Assembly (NCBI GenBank): GCA_002150815.3
Contig: NDFF03000114.1
Coordinates: 93,584 to 157,583 of the forward strand
Source: Grammothele lineata
Lineage: Eukaryota > Basidiomycota > Agaricomycetes > Polyporales > Polyporaceae
Reading direction: 5' to 3'
Length of the DNA: 64,000 bases
Position numbers and translations under genes: made by a program. Each line of letters starts with the position of its first letter. Within the stretch, counting starts at the first letter, position 1. Positions 45,125 to 55,192 of the stretch are shown here, piece by piece. The notes under the pieces are model-generated. The model had not been told where the DNA came from and did not search any database. It saw nothing but the letters and a program-made list of their open reading frames with translations.

Positions 45125-47172
45125 ATGATGTCGTCAAAAATGACCCCGCGGCTGCTTGTGCTCCAGCTGTGCTTGGTTTCAGTCTTCGCCTTTTTCTTAT
45201 CGGTCGTTTGCGGTGCCTCTGCAGAAGGGCAGAAGTCAGTCGCTGGAAGTGCTGTAACATTCCCCGATCTGTATGAAGCGTCCATCGCGGAGTTGCAGGA
45301 TGGGCTCGAAAAGGGACACTTTACGAGTGTCGACCTTGTGAAGGTTAGTGCAATCTATCGGGTGTTCCTTGAATGTATGTTCTGAGGTAATCTATAACAG
45401 GCCTACTTCGCTCGTATCGAAGAGGTTAACCTTCAAGGCCCTACACTGCGCGCAGTCATCGAGATGAATCCCAGCGCAATCAAGCAGGCGGAGGCTCTTG
45501 ACATCGAAAGGAAGCTCCTCGGCGCGCGTGGACCCCTCCATGGAATTCCCATTCTCGTCAAGGACAACGTCGCGACTATTGCGAGCGAAGGTGGTCCTGA
45601 CTCCTGTCAGGAGACGCTAATGCCCTTGCTAACCATCAACTTGTTCGTAGGGATGAACACAACCGCAGGCTCTTTCGCCCTCCTCGGCTCCATTGTGCCT
45701 CGCGACGCGCACGTCGCCAAGAAGCTCCGCGAGGCCGGCGCGATCATCCTCGGTAAAGCCAACCTCTCCGAGTGGGCGCACTTCCGCGGCAGCGTCCCCA
45801 ACGGCTTCTCCGGGCGCGGCGGGCAGGCGTCGAGCGCGTACGTGCCTCTCGGCGACCCGTCGGGATCCAGCTCGGGCAGCGGGATCGCGTCGTCGATTGG
45901 CCTTTGTGCGGCAGCTCTGGGTACAGAGACGGATGGGTCGATCATCTCGCCTAGTGAGAGGAACAATCTTGTCGGTATCAAGCCCACTGTTGGGTTGACG
46001 TCTCGGGCGGGCGGTAAGCCGTGTTTCTTTCACCGACGTGGATACGCTTTTGCTTACTCGCTACATCTATTACTTGCCAGTGATACCCATATCATCGCAC
46101 CAGGACACCGTCGGACCCATGGCACGCTCCGTCACGGATGCCGCGCTCATCCTCAGTGTGATCGCAGGACGAGACCCACGCGACAACTTCACGCTGGCCC
46201 AGCCGCCTGTCGTACCCGACTTCACAAAGGCTCTGGACGCGCATGGATTGCAAGGGGCACGCCTTGGTGTACCACGACAGTTGTTCGCGCGCACCAATGC
46301 GGTCATGGTCGCCGCATTCAACGCATCGTTGGACACCTTCCGCGCGCTCGGCGCAACGATTATCGACCCTGCGGACTTACCGGACACTACTGAGCTGCGC
46401 GCATCTGGAAATGAGTCGATCGTCACGCAAGCTGACTTTAAGGTAAGCATGTGCCATTTGGATTGTGGCCTGGGACCGCGTTGCCCCCGTATTGACGAGG
46501 TATCCGTCAGGTCCAAGTGGCAAGCTACATGGCGGAGCTCCTCGAGGTACCAACCGGCGTACGGACGCTCGCGGATCTGATCGCCTTCAACACTGCCCAC
46601 ACCGACGAAGAGCTCGTGCAACCTTTCTGGACGTCCCAGTCCGAGTGAGAACTACTCCTTGTCCCTTGGAAGTCGTGTTCTAACGCGCACCTTGATGAGG
46701 TTCATCTCGTCCGAAAACACAACCATGGATCAGACATATTTCGACGCCATCGCGTTCGACCACGAGCTCGGTCGCACGCGCGGCATCGACGGGGCGCTCC
46801 AGGCGTTTGGCGTCGACGCGCTCCTCATGCCCAGCAGCGTTGCCTCAGGGCCCGCGGCAATCGCGGGGTATCCGATCGTAACGGGTGGGTACACGTGCGC
46901 CGGTGTTTTCAGAGCGTGAAGCTGAGCGTCCGCTTGCCCTAGTGCCACTCGGGTTCCTGCCCAACGATACGGCACTCGCCGCCGCGCAACCGGTGCGCGC
47001 GTCGGGCCCGAACCAGCCGTTCGGGATATCCTTTGTGGGAACCGCGTTCAGCGAGTTCAACCTTGTCAAGTTTGCGTTCTCCTTTGAGCAGGCGACACAC
47101 AACCGGCTCAAGATGCTCGCGTTCCCGGAGGCTATCCCGCAGACGCAGCTGGCGGATATCGTCGGTCAGTGA
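45125..47172 (+). CDS. Amidase-signature-family hydrolase, paralogue 2
   Basis: Seven exons (45125-45343, 45401-45590, 45651-46013, 46081-46442, 46511-46644, 46700-46884, 46943-47172) give 560 residues. A signal peptide (LVLQLCLVSVFAFFLSVVCG) precedes FPDLYEASIAELQDGLEKG. Catalytic motifs match paralogue 1: GIPILVKDNV, GSSSGSGIASSIGLCAAALG, TDGS and HQDTVGPMARSVTDAALIL. Exon lengths agree base for base with paralogue 1 except that the last exon is split by an extra intron (46885-46942) between PIVT and VPLGF. The homologue of the GC-AG intron in paralogue 1 is a normal GT-AG here. The signal peptide suggests an extracytoplasmic enzyme. The substrate is unknown. Confidence 0.92.
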
Positions 47173-47390
47173 TGCGTTGGGCTGGCTGAAGCAAGGATCG
47201 GTGCAAGAAGCAGAGGGGCTTGTCTTCCATCATTGTGTCACGAGAAAGCATGTACAGCTGAAGCGACCCCGCAAATGTATCAACGTAACTGCTGCTTTGT
47301 ATCTCGCTGTTCCTTCCGTCCGAGTTGTCGACATTGTCCATTGAAGTTGTTCCATTATCCTGAAGTTCTGCCCCTGTATCCGCTGATCGA
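47173..47390. other. Convergent intergenic spacer
   Basis: About 220 bases separate two stop codons facing each other; it contains both 3' ends. Confidence 0.5.
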
Positions 47391-49691
47391 TCATTTTTCC
47401 AACCCGAAAACGTCCGCGTAAAAGCCGAACTCCTTCTCCATCGCCGTGCGCTGGTTCTCCTCCTTCCGCCAGCCGTGGCCTTCCCCTTGGAAGACGACAT
47501 ACTCAACGCGCCCGCCCCGCTTCTTGATCGTCTCCACGATGCCTTCAGCTTGGTTTGGAGGTACGACCTTGTCCTCTGAACCCTGAAGCACCTGAGCAAA
47601 CACACCCGTCAGTGTTCCCCAACCCTGCCGCAAATACGCCAACACTAGCACTCACTAACAGCGGCGCCGTGATCCTATCCGCGTGGAACACCGGCGACCT
47701 CGCCCTATACACATCCGGCACCTCCTCAGGCGTGCCGCCCGCGAGCTTGAACAAGTACTGACTCTCGAACTTATGCGTGAACTCAGCGAGCTTGAAGAGG
47801 TCCGAGATCCCGTACGAGCTCGTCCCCGCCGCGAATACCCCGGGCACGGAGCAGAGCGCCTGCAGGACTGTGTACCCGCCCGCAGAGCCGCCGGTGATCG
47901 CCATCCGGCGCGGGTCGACGAGGGATAGGGGGGCGGAGGAGAGCTGCGCGGCGGCGGTGGCGAAGTCGGTGACGTCGACTATGCCCCAGTTGCCTGCGAG
48001 GCGTTGGCTGGTAGGTGCGGGAGAGGGCGTGTTAGGGAAGAAAGGAGAGCTGGAGGAATAGGCTCACATGTACTTGCGGCCGTACCCGCTGCTGCCGCCA
48101 TAGTTTACTGCAATCCTAAGTGCGAAGTATAAGTATCGCCCATGGATTGATGAGGCACCGACGGGTAAGGCTCACCAGGCATATCCGCGACTGGTGTAGA
48201 ACGTCCGCTGCCAGCTGAGCCCTTGCTGCACGATACTCGTTGGTCCGCCATGCGAATAGAAGACCGCTGGCGGCTTTTCTCCCTCGGGTGCAACATACTC
48301 GGGGTTCGTCGGTGGATAGAACAAGATGTGCACTGGTGCCCCTGTTTCGGGGTCTTGGAGTGTCATCGGCTTTGGCATCGACACGTACGGCCGCAACGCT
48401 GCGAACTCCTCGTCCCCTCCCGTGCCCAGGACGTTGAAGCTTGGCTTCTTGTAGTCTGTGATGTTGCAGAGCACCGCACGCGCGCCAGCGTCGTTACGCA
48501 CGCCGCGGAAGACAACCGCGTCGTGCGTGACGGTCTGGACAGACGACACTGCGACAAACGGGCACTCAAGCTCCTCGAGCGCCCCGGTTGCGAGGCTGAC
48601 GAGGTACAGTACGTTTTGGCCCCCACGCAGTGCGGTGTAGAGCGCCGTACGCCCGTCGGCGTCGAGCGGGCCCCCAGAGCTGAATCCGAGCTGCCACATT
48701 GGCGCGGCGAAGTCCTCGGGGACAGGCGCTGGAAGCACTGGGGCCGCGGTCCCGGACGATACGGTATACTTCCACGGGTTGTAATAGTCGGACTCGTCCG
48801 AGACGAAAAGCAGTACGTCGTCCGTTGCCCAGCGCGGGTACGAAGCGCTGATGTCCTTGCGCTTGCCCGCGACGACTCTGGTGTTGCAAACAGTGAGGTC
48901 GGACTCGGTCGCGGCGACGTCGGCGACGCAGATCTCGGAGCCTTCCCAGGGCATGTCGGGGTGGTGCCATTGCTGCCAGGCGATGTGCGTACCGTCGGGG
49001 GTGAAGCACGGGCGGGCGTAGAAGTCGGCGCCGGATACGAGATGCGTCACGGTCTTCTTGTTTGTGTCGATGACGCAGAGGATATTGGTCACGTCTGCCG
49101 GGTCGGGACGGGTGTGGTTCTCGAGTATCGCGACGAGGAGGTGGGGTTGTTTCGGGTGGACGGCGAAGCACGCGAACCTGTGGTTCTTGTTTTCTGCAGA
49201 CGGGGTGTTGGATGCTGGTGCTCAAAGCACGCCGCGAAAAGGTGAGCGTACCTGGGACAACGGGCTCAGGTTGCTCTCCCTCCTTCACTTTGTAGATGCG
49301 GTTATCCGTGATGTTCGAGAAGTAGATGAGACCATTGTACGCTACAGCAGGTGCACCGCCGTACTGTAGATGGTTTAGATCACTCTAGAAGCGACTCGGC
49401 TATTACACACACCTCGTGTACCCCTGAGCGTACATTCCACTCTTTGCCCACGACATCCGCTCCCTTTTCGGTGTTTACAATGACACAGCGGCCTGCCTCG
49501 GCGGGGCGGCGCTCGACATGGTAAATGGTCGACGTTATCGGATCGACGAATAGCTCATCTACATCCGCACCCTAGAATCTGTCACTGAGCCAGTCAAGTA
49601 TAGAGCGTTAAACGGGATTTACAGCTTTCAGGACGACCTCGAGGCTGACTGGTGACTTCCACGTTCCGTACGGTGCCGTAGTCTGCGTCAT
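47391..49691 (-). CDS. S9-family serine peptidase (prolyl oligopeptidase / acylaminoacyl-peptidase type)
   Basis: The minus-strand gene begins MTQTTAPYGTWKSPVSLEVV (49691) and has several exons, the largest at about 48172-49160. The N-terminal half is a beta-propeller with blades such as HLVSGADFYARPCFTPDGTH, DISASYPRWATDDVLLFVSD and PMWQLGFSSGGPL. The C-terminal alpha/beta hydrolase shows VFYSHGGPTSIVQQ, NYGGSSGYGRKY, the nucleophile elbow RMAITGGSAGGYTVLQALC near 47880, VLQGSEDKVVPPNQAEG with the Asp, and FQGEGHGWRKEENQ with the His. No signal peptide is visible, so it is probably cytosolic. Known role: release of N-terminal acyl-amino acids or dipeptides from small peptides. Exact specificity cannot be read. 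Confidence 0.9.
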
Positions 49692-49963
49692 GGTGGAAGT
49701 ACTGATCAATCTGGCTGACTGGCGCCTAACGCGGGGACGAGCGCGAGGTTCGACAGGATGTGCGAAATGCAGAGAATGTCGACTCGGAGTAGTTTTGACC
49801 AACACGTGGAAGGCGCGTCTTGGCGCGACGAGGTTTTTGCTGAAAGCGGGACATGGCCGAGACCACTTCGTGGATACGACCCGGAGCATATTGGGGTATA
49901 TGGTGGTGGTGGTCTATTGATGAAGGGGAGAAAGAGAGCAGCACATACAAGTAACCGAGCATC
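49692..49963. other. Short intergenic spacer
   Basis: It separates the peptidase start from the stop of the MIC12-like gene; both are on the minus strand. Confidence 0.5.
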
Positions 49964-50467
49964 CTACTCCGGTTTCGTCCGTCCCGCATCCCCGCCATAG
50001 AGCATCCTCCGTCCCCAGTCCGCCACCTGTTCATCCAACTGCCTCGTCCGACAGAAAAGGGCCTCGATCTGTTTGTTCCACTGCCCTTGGAGCGTTGCGA
50101 CGAAAGGTCGCTCAGGAATGCGTTGTGCCGCGGGAACGGGTGCCGGAATGTCTGCCGCTGCGTTGACCAGTCGTTGAGATAGGTGGTGCATGCTGCATGA
50201 GGACTGTGACTGAGCGTAGTAAACATTGCAAAGCGGCCTATTGCACATACTCGGCGCGATGCTGCTGCGTTCTGAGAAGCATTTTCGTCAATGCCTCCAA
50301 GAAATGGACTGCCGAAGGCTCATTACGAACCTGTTGGACATCATCGCCGAGAAGCCATAATACACCTGCAAACAGTGTGAGCGTGTCGGTCGCGAGCGTA
50401 GGCGCGGTGTCAATCTTACTCCGCCGGCCACCAGGGCACCAGAAGCAGTTCCAACCAGAAAAGACAT
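49964..50467 (-). CDS. MIC12: MICOS subunit MIC12-like protein (110 aa), with a 21-nt exon
   Basis: Four minus-strand exons (50467-50420, 50365-50331, 50271-50251, 50192-49964) give 110 residues. MSFLVGTASGALVAGGVYYG forms an N-terminal membrane segment ending in a YYGF motif. The 21-nt third exon codes most of RTQQHRA, after which DMHHLSQRLVNAAADIPAP, ERPFVATLQGQWNKQIEALF and WGRRMLYGG follow. An N-terminal single membrane anchor with YYGF, plus a C-terminal WN...W(G/x)R pattern, is what I expect of fungal MIC12/AIM5 proteins, which join the MICOS complex at mitochondrial crista junctions. The assignment rests on remembered family features. It lies divergently from mL44, another mitochondrial gene. 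Confidence 0.6.
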
Positions 50468-50983
50468 AGATGAAGAGGCCCGTACGGAAAGTACAATGTG
50501 CAACTAGAGCGGGGCCAGTGCGTCGAGGATCATGGAAAGCAGGAGCGGAAAGCCTTCTCGTGCTCCGTCGAGGAAACGGTGAGTTTCGGAAGGATTAACG
50601 AGAGTTAAGTCCCAAATATGGCTCTACATGCAAAAGTTAAGTGTCCTATAATTCCGGGTAAGCGGCAGCAAGCGCGCAACGTCGAAGGCCGCAAACTCGC
50701 TCCGTCGCGTCCTGTCTCGTCCTGTCTCGTCCTCCTCGCTGCCTTTCCCGTCTCCCGCACCTCCTTCGTTCCGACTCTCCCTCTTCCGGCTCGGGCGGTC
50801 TTCTCTTGCAGAGCTGGCAGCTGGGCTTTTCTAGACTCGCTCTGCAATGTCCAAAAGTTGGGAATGCGCGCTGGCTCTGCGCAGGGCAGCCAGCTGTCGT
50901 AGGCGGGTGTCAGTGCCGCTCGGTACGTGCAGCTCCTTGCCATACTATCCATATTTCTCTAAGATGCATGTGCAGCGGCGAGA
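50468..50983. promoter_or_regulatory. Shared upstream region of two mitochondrial genes
   Basis: 516 bases separate the start codons of the MIC12-like gene (minus) and mL44 (plus). A pyrimidine-rich block (repeated TCCTGTCTCG, 50707-50740) lies in the middle. A short upstream ATG at 50964 precedes the mL44 start. No TATA box is clear. Confidence 0.5.
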
Positions 50984-51838
50984 ATGCCGTCGCGTGCCAT
51001 GTCGCAAGCTGCGCAGGACTCGGCGAGGACTCCGCCAATCCCTCGAAACGCCCCTCCCGAGGAGCTGTATCCCAAGAGCCGGGAAGAATGGCGAAAGAAG
51101 GATTCGGCCCTGTCCAAACACCTCAGCGACGTTTTCTCCCCGCTGCAATTCCCTCCAGAACTCGCGTCTCGAATACTGACGCACGCGAGTCACCCCGACG
51201 CCCGAGTGCGGCATAACGGACGGTTGAGCTTCATCGGTGCGCATGATCTGTCTCTGCCGCTGTTCTCCCGTTCCTGACAACTGCGCTTTTGCGCACTTCA
51301 GGCCGGCGTGTCCTACAGTCGTACCTGCTCATGTTCGTGCACTCCTCGCCGGCGCTCCAGCCCGGCCACGACTACGAGAAGATCGCCGAGCGCGCGCTCA
51401 ACTCGTACGCCCTCGGCGAGCACGTCGCGCCCCACTGGGACCTCGGCCGCGTCCTCAAGTGGCGGCCGATGAACGTCAGGAACATGTCAAAACCGCTCGG
51501 GCCGGACGTCGGCGTCCCCGACCCGCTCCTGAACGCGCACGGCTCCCAGGCGCGGAGCATCGGTATGTACAAGGTGTACGGGACGACGGTCGAGGCTGTC
51601 GTTGGCGGCGTGTTCCACCAGTTTGTGCGTGCTGTGATGTGTTCTCCATGACTTCGCTCTACTCACCTGAGTTTCGTTGTTACAGGGTGGTGCCGTCACG
51701 CACAGACTATTCCACACTCGCCTTCTACCCCACCTTTGCGTTCCGGGCTCCCTCGGTGGACTACATGCTGGATACCACGAACACGCCCTGGAAGTTTGCG
51801 AGCGCATGGGCGGCGTTAAAGCTCCCCTACTCCGATGA
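50984..51838 (+). CDS. MRPL3: Mitochondrial large-subunit ribosomal protein mL44 (RNase III-like fold)
   Basis: Three exons (50984-51236, 51302-51624, 51686-51838) encode 242 residues. The basic start MPSRAMSQAAQDSARTPPIP could be a targeting peptide. The RNase III-like fold is marked by LQFPPELASRILTHASHPDA, NGRLSFIGRRVLQSYLLMF and VYGTTVEAVVGGVFHQFGGA, with ALNSYALGEHVAPHWDLG between. The acidic residues that coordinate magnesium in active RNase III are not evident, as is usual for mL44, which is structural. Known location: mitochondrial 54S subunit near the exit-tunnel side. The C terminus ends AGYHEHALEVCERMGGVK and a few residues. Confidence 0.85.
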
Positions 51839-52107
51839 CAAGGCACCAGTTCTAGGTTAATATGTTAGCTTACTTGCACATGAAGTAATCGATGCCCTCC
51901 CGCTATCCTATTAGAGCCCTCACACATACACCAATCCGAGACCCTCCTTGATCAACTGCAGTGGTGAATCAACGCAAGCACAGCGGAGCAATGTATAGCG
52001 CGAATGCAAACGAGTGGATGGGATACATGCTGAGAACGGTGGTGTACACGATTGCATATGATACAGTGCGATGCGACAGCGTATACAGCCCGGGACAATC
52101 CAACGCT
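51839..52107. other. Convergent intergenic spacer
   Basis: It lies between the stop codons of mL44 and eIF2 beta. Nothing else is seen. Confidence 0.5.
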
Positions 52108-53381
52108 TCAACCAGTCTTGTTTTTGCTCCGCTTGCCGACCTGCGCCTGGAAACCGGTCTTGATCGTGTTGACGGACCGCCTCGAACCGCACGATTCGCA
52201 TGCCATGAAGAAGATCCGGTTCTCCTTTGTGAGGAGGGTGTCGGGCGATTTGCACGTCTTGCAAGTGACGTACTCGACTGGGTACAGGTAGATAGATGAG
52301 CGATCTGTTCGCAGCGTTTCCAGAGAATGTTTGCATACCGATGTAGCGACGCAGGACGTGTTCGATCTGCTTCTGCTGGAAGCGACCCTTAATGACAAGA
52401 CGGCCGGAACCGTCGACGGAGCCAGTGGTACCCATTTCCGCGAACATGTACTGGATAACGTGCTCTGGCTGCCGGTGCATACGCTTGCAGATGTCGGAAA
52501 CGTTGGCGAAGATGGACTTCTTGTTGCCCTCACGGAGGATCTGCGGGGGCGCGATGGTGTACCGCTTGCCGGCGGACGTGAGCAGTGCGGGGTTCGAGGC
52601 GTGCAGTTGGCCGTAGAAGCGGTGGAGGAGCTGAATCAGGAACAGTCAGCACATGTGCGGATGGGGGAGATGTGCGAGTTTGGGCGACGACGGACCTCCT
52701 CGTACGTGTAGTCGCGATCGCTCTTGAGCCAGGGCTCGTTCCCAGCGTCAAGGCTCGCGGCCTCGCCGCTCCGAGCGAAGGGGTCGTCGCCGAGCTCCGT
52801 CTCGTCAACCTCAGGCATCTGATTCTCCTCGCCGCCTTCGTCCTCGTCCGCGTCCTTCGCCTTGGACTCGTTCAGCTCCTTCTCAAACGCCTCCAAGTCG
52901 AGCGCAGCCTTCTTCGAGGACTTCTTCTTTTTCTTCTTAAGGTCCGAGAAGTCGAGGTCCTCGGACGCACCGGCGGCGGTGATTGGGGTGGAAGTGCCCG
53001 AGCCCTCAGCCTCCTGTGAATGACCAGATAATCAGCCTTCGCTAAGATACTTCACAGCGCACAGATCCTGCGTACCAGGTCGAGAGGGATTTCCTTCTTC
53101 TTTTTCTTCTTCTTCAGATCTCCAAACATCGCCTTGAAGTCATCGTCCTCCTTCTTCTCGCCCCCCTCCGCCTCCTCGCCCGACATCCCGTTCTGCTTCA
53201 TCTGCTCGTGCATGGTAGTTGAACCCATGTCCACAACATCCCCATTCGTCGTCGTGTTGTCGATCTCGGTCGGTGCGGGGGGGGTGGGGTCGGCGTCCGC
53301 ACCGAGAGGGTCCTCAGAGAACGCGACGGTCTTCTTCTTGCGCTTCTTCAGCGACGGGTCAAACAATGGCTCCTCAGACAT
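52108..53381 (-). CDS. SUI3: Translation initiation factor eIF2 subunit beta
   Basis: The minus-strand gene starts [20 protein letters not shown] at 53381. Three Lys-rich boxes ([25 protein letters not shown]) lie in the N-terminal third; in eIF2 beta these bind eIF5 and eIF2B. The acidic middle leads to [57 protein letters not shown] and [20 protein letters not shown]. The C-terminal zinc ribbon has CKTCKSPDT and [10 protein letters not shown], then [16 protein letters not shown]. All hallmarks of the full-length factor are present in four exons. Known role: part of the eIF2-GTP-initiator tRNA ternary complex. It is divergent from the ATP synthase gamma gene, with only 260 bases between start codons. 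Confidence 0.96.
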
Positions 53382-53641
53382 GATGCGCTCGTAGATCTTC
53401 TAGTGTCCGGGCGTGTGGGGAGCGTTGTGAGAGGTAATGTGAGTGAGCTCAATGCCGTCTGTAGCGATCAGGGCACGATGACTCCAGGCGTTATCGGTTT
53501 TAGTCGGAGTCCGAAACCACAAGCGTGGATCACGCGTGCGAGTTTAGGCGCCGACCGAACCTCCAACCCGCCATTTCCCGAAGTCGACGTCGACAGCGCC
53601 GACATCGACGACCACCACTCCTTCACCCTCCTCCGCCCACC
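53382..53641. promoter_or_regulatory. Bidirectional promoter of eIF2 beta and ATP synthase gamma
   Basis: 260 bases separate the two start codons. The plus side ends in a CACC/CTCC-rich leader (53610-53640). No TATA box is evident, typical of divergent housekeeping pairs. Confidence 0.65.
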
Positions 53642-54748
53642 ATGCTCGCTCGGCGTACGCTCGGCCGTATTGCTTCCCAGCCGCCCGCGCTGGGGGCCGC
53701 CCCCACCCAGGCTCGCAACATGGCCACCCTTCGTGAGATTGAGCTGCGTCTCAAGTCCGTGAGGAACATTGAGAAGATCACGAAGGTATGTCCCCTGGCC
53801 ATACTAATGGTGCCAAACACGTCCTGACTGCTCTCAAAGTCGATGAAAATGATTGCCTCGACAAAACTGTCCAAGGCGCAGCGCGCCATGATGGCGGGCA
53901 AGGAGTACGGTGTTGCCAACTCAGGTGCGTCAGGCCGCGTTCTCGGACGAAGCACGCGCCAACCCGCACCCCCTTGCATGCAGAAATCTTCTCGCACGCG
54001 ACCGCTGAGGAGACTGGCAAGCGCAAGCTGTTCCTCGTCATCTCCTCCGACAAGGGTCTCTGCGGTGGTATCCACTCGTCCGTGTCGAAGGCGACCCGCC
54101 GCGCGATCGCCGAGGGCGACAAGGTCGAGGCGGACTCGCCCGTCATGGTCATTGGCGACAAGTCGAAGGCCCAGCTCTCCCGCCAGCTCAGCAAGAACCT
54201 CGTCATGTCCTTCAACCAGATCGGCCGTGACATCCCGACGTTCGCCGATGCTGCCGGTGTTGCGGACCTCATCCTCACGTCTGGTGTCGAGTACGATGTG
54301 CTCGCCATTGTCTACAACAAGTTCGTCTCCGCCATCTCGTACGAGCCCGCCGTCATCGAGATTGAGCCCGAGAAGGTCCTCAAGGAGACTGGTATGTCTG
54401 GGCTCTTAACGCCGCACAGCTGTATGCTCACATGAAGACAGCCGGTTTCCGTGCGTACGAGCAGGAGGATGACGTGACGAAGGACCTTGCGGAGTTCACG
54501 CTCGCGAACGCCATTTACGCTACCCTCGTCGAGGCCCACGCCTGCGAGCAGAGCGCTCGTCGTAACGCCATGGACAACGCGTCGAAGAACGCGTCGGACA
54601 TGATCAACCGTCTGACGATGCAGTACAACCGTGGTCGCCAGGCCGCTATCACGAACGAGCTGGTCGACATTATCACTGGTGCGTTTCTCTCGAGTCGAGA
54701 CTGTTGGTGCAGTCGGCTGACGTGTCTGCAGGTGCCAGTGCGCTCTGA
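53642..54748 (+). CDS. ATP3: Mitochondrial F1F0-ATP synthase gamma subunit
   Basis: Five exons are seen. MLARRTLGRIASQPPALGAA is a mitochondrial targeting peptide. NMATLREIELRLKSVRNIEK, KSMKMIASTKLSKAQRAM and LFLVISSDKGLCGGIHSSVS give the N-terminal coiled-coil helix and Rossmann-like core, and the C-terminal helix contains HACEQSARRNAMDNASKNAS, DMINRLTMQYNRGRQAAIT and ELVDIITGASAL. The final exon codes only GASAL and the stop. Known role: the rotating central stalk that couples the proton-driven ring to catalysis in F1. No defects are visible. Confidence 0.96.
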
Positions 54749-55192
54749 GTGTAGTGTCGGTGGACATGGTAGAAGTAGAGGACTAGGACGCCTACGTGCT
54801 CATGACGTCTGTGTACCTTGCATTACAATATATTCTGCCTGGTATTGCATTAGAGCTTGAGTGCATTCCTGAGATGAACGTGCGAGTGAATATTATTTAT
54901 CTTATCGGTGACGTGAGTGGCCGTATACTGCGCCCGCGCGATCAGCTTCAGAGCGCGGAGGCGGCGCTGCGAGTCAACTTCACCTCGTACTCGTACCCCC
55001 GCGTCCTCGTCAAGCAGCATTACGCGGCGCTGAAGAACACGCAACGACTCTCACGACTACGACCACGCTGTTCCTTCGATCGTATTCAGACGGTCTCCCA
55101 CACTTCTCGGCGGCGACCCCGAATTATCTCATTGTCTCAGCACCTACTACAGGACCCGACACGCCTCTAATCCTCCTCCCAACCCTACCACC
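54749..55192. other. Intergenic spacer
   Basis: It contains the 3' end of ATP3 and the promoter of BRO1. The last 60 bases are a C/T-rich leader. No TATA box is seen. Confidence 0.5.
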
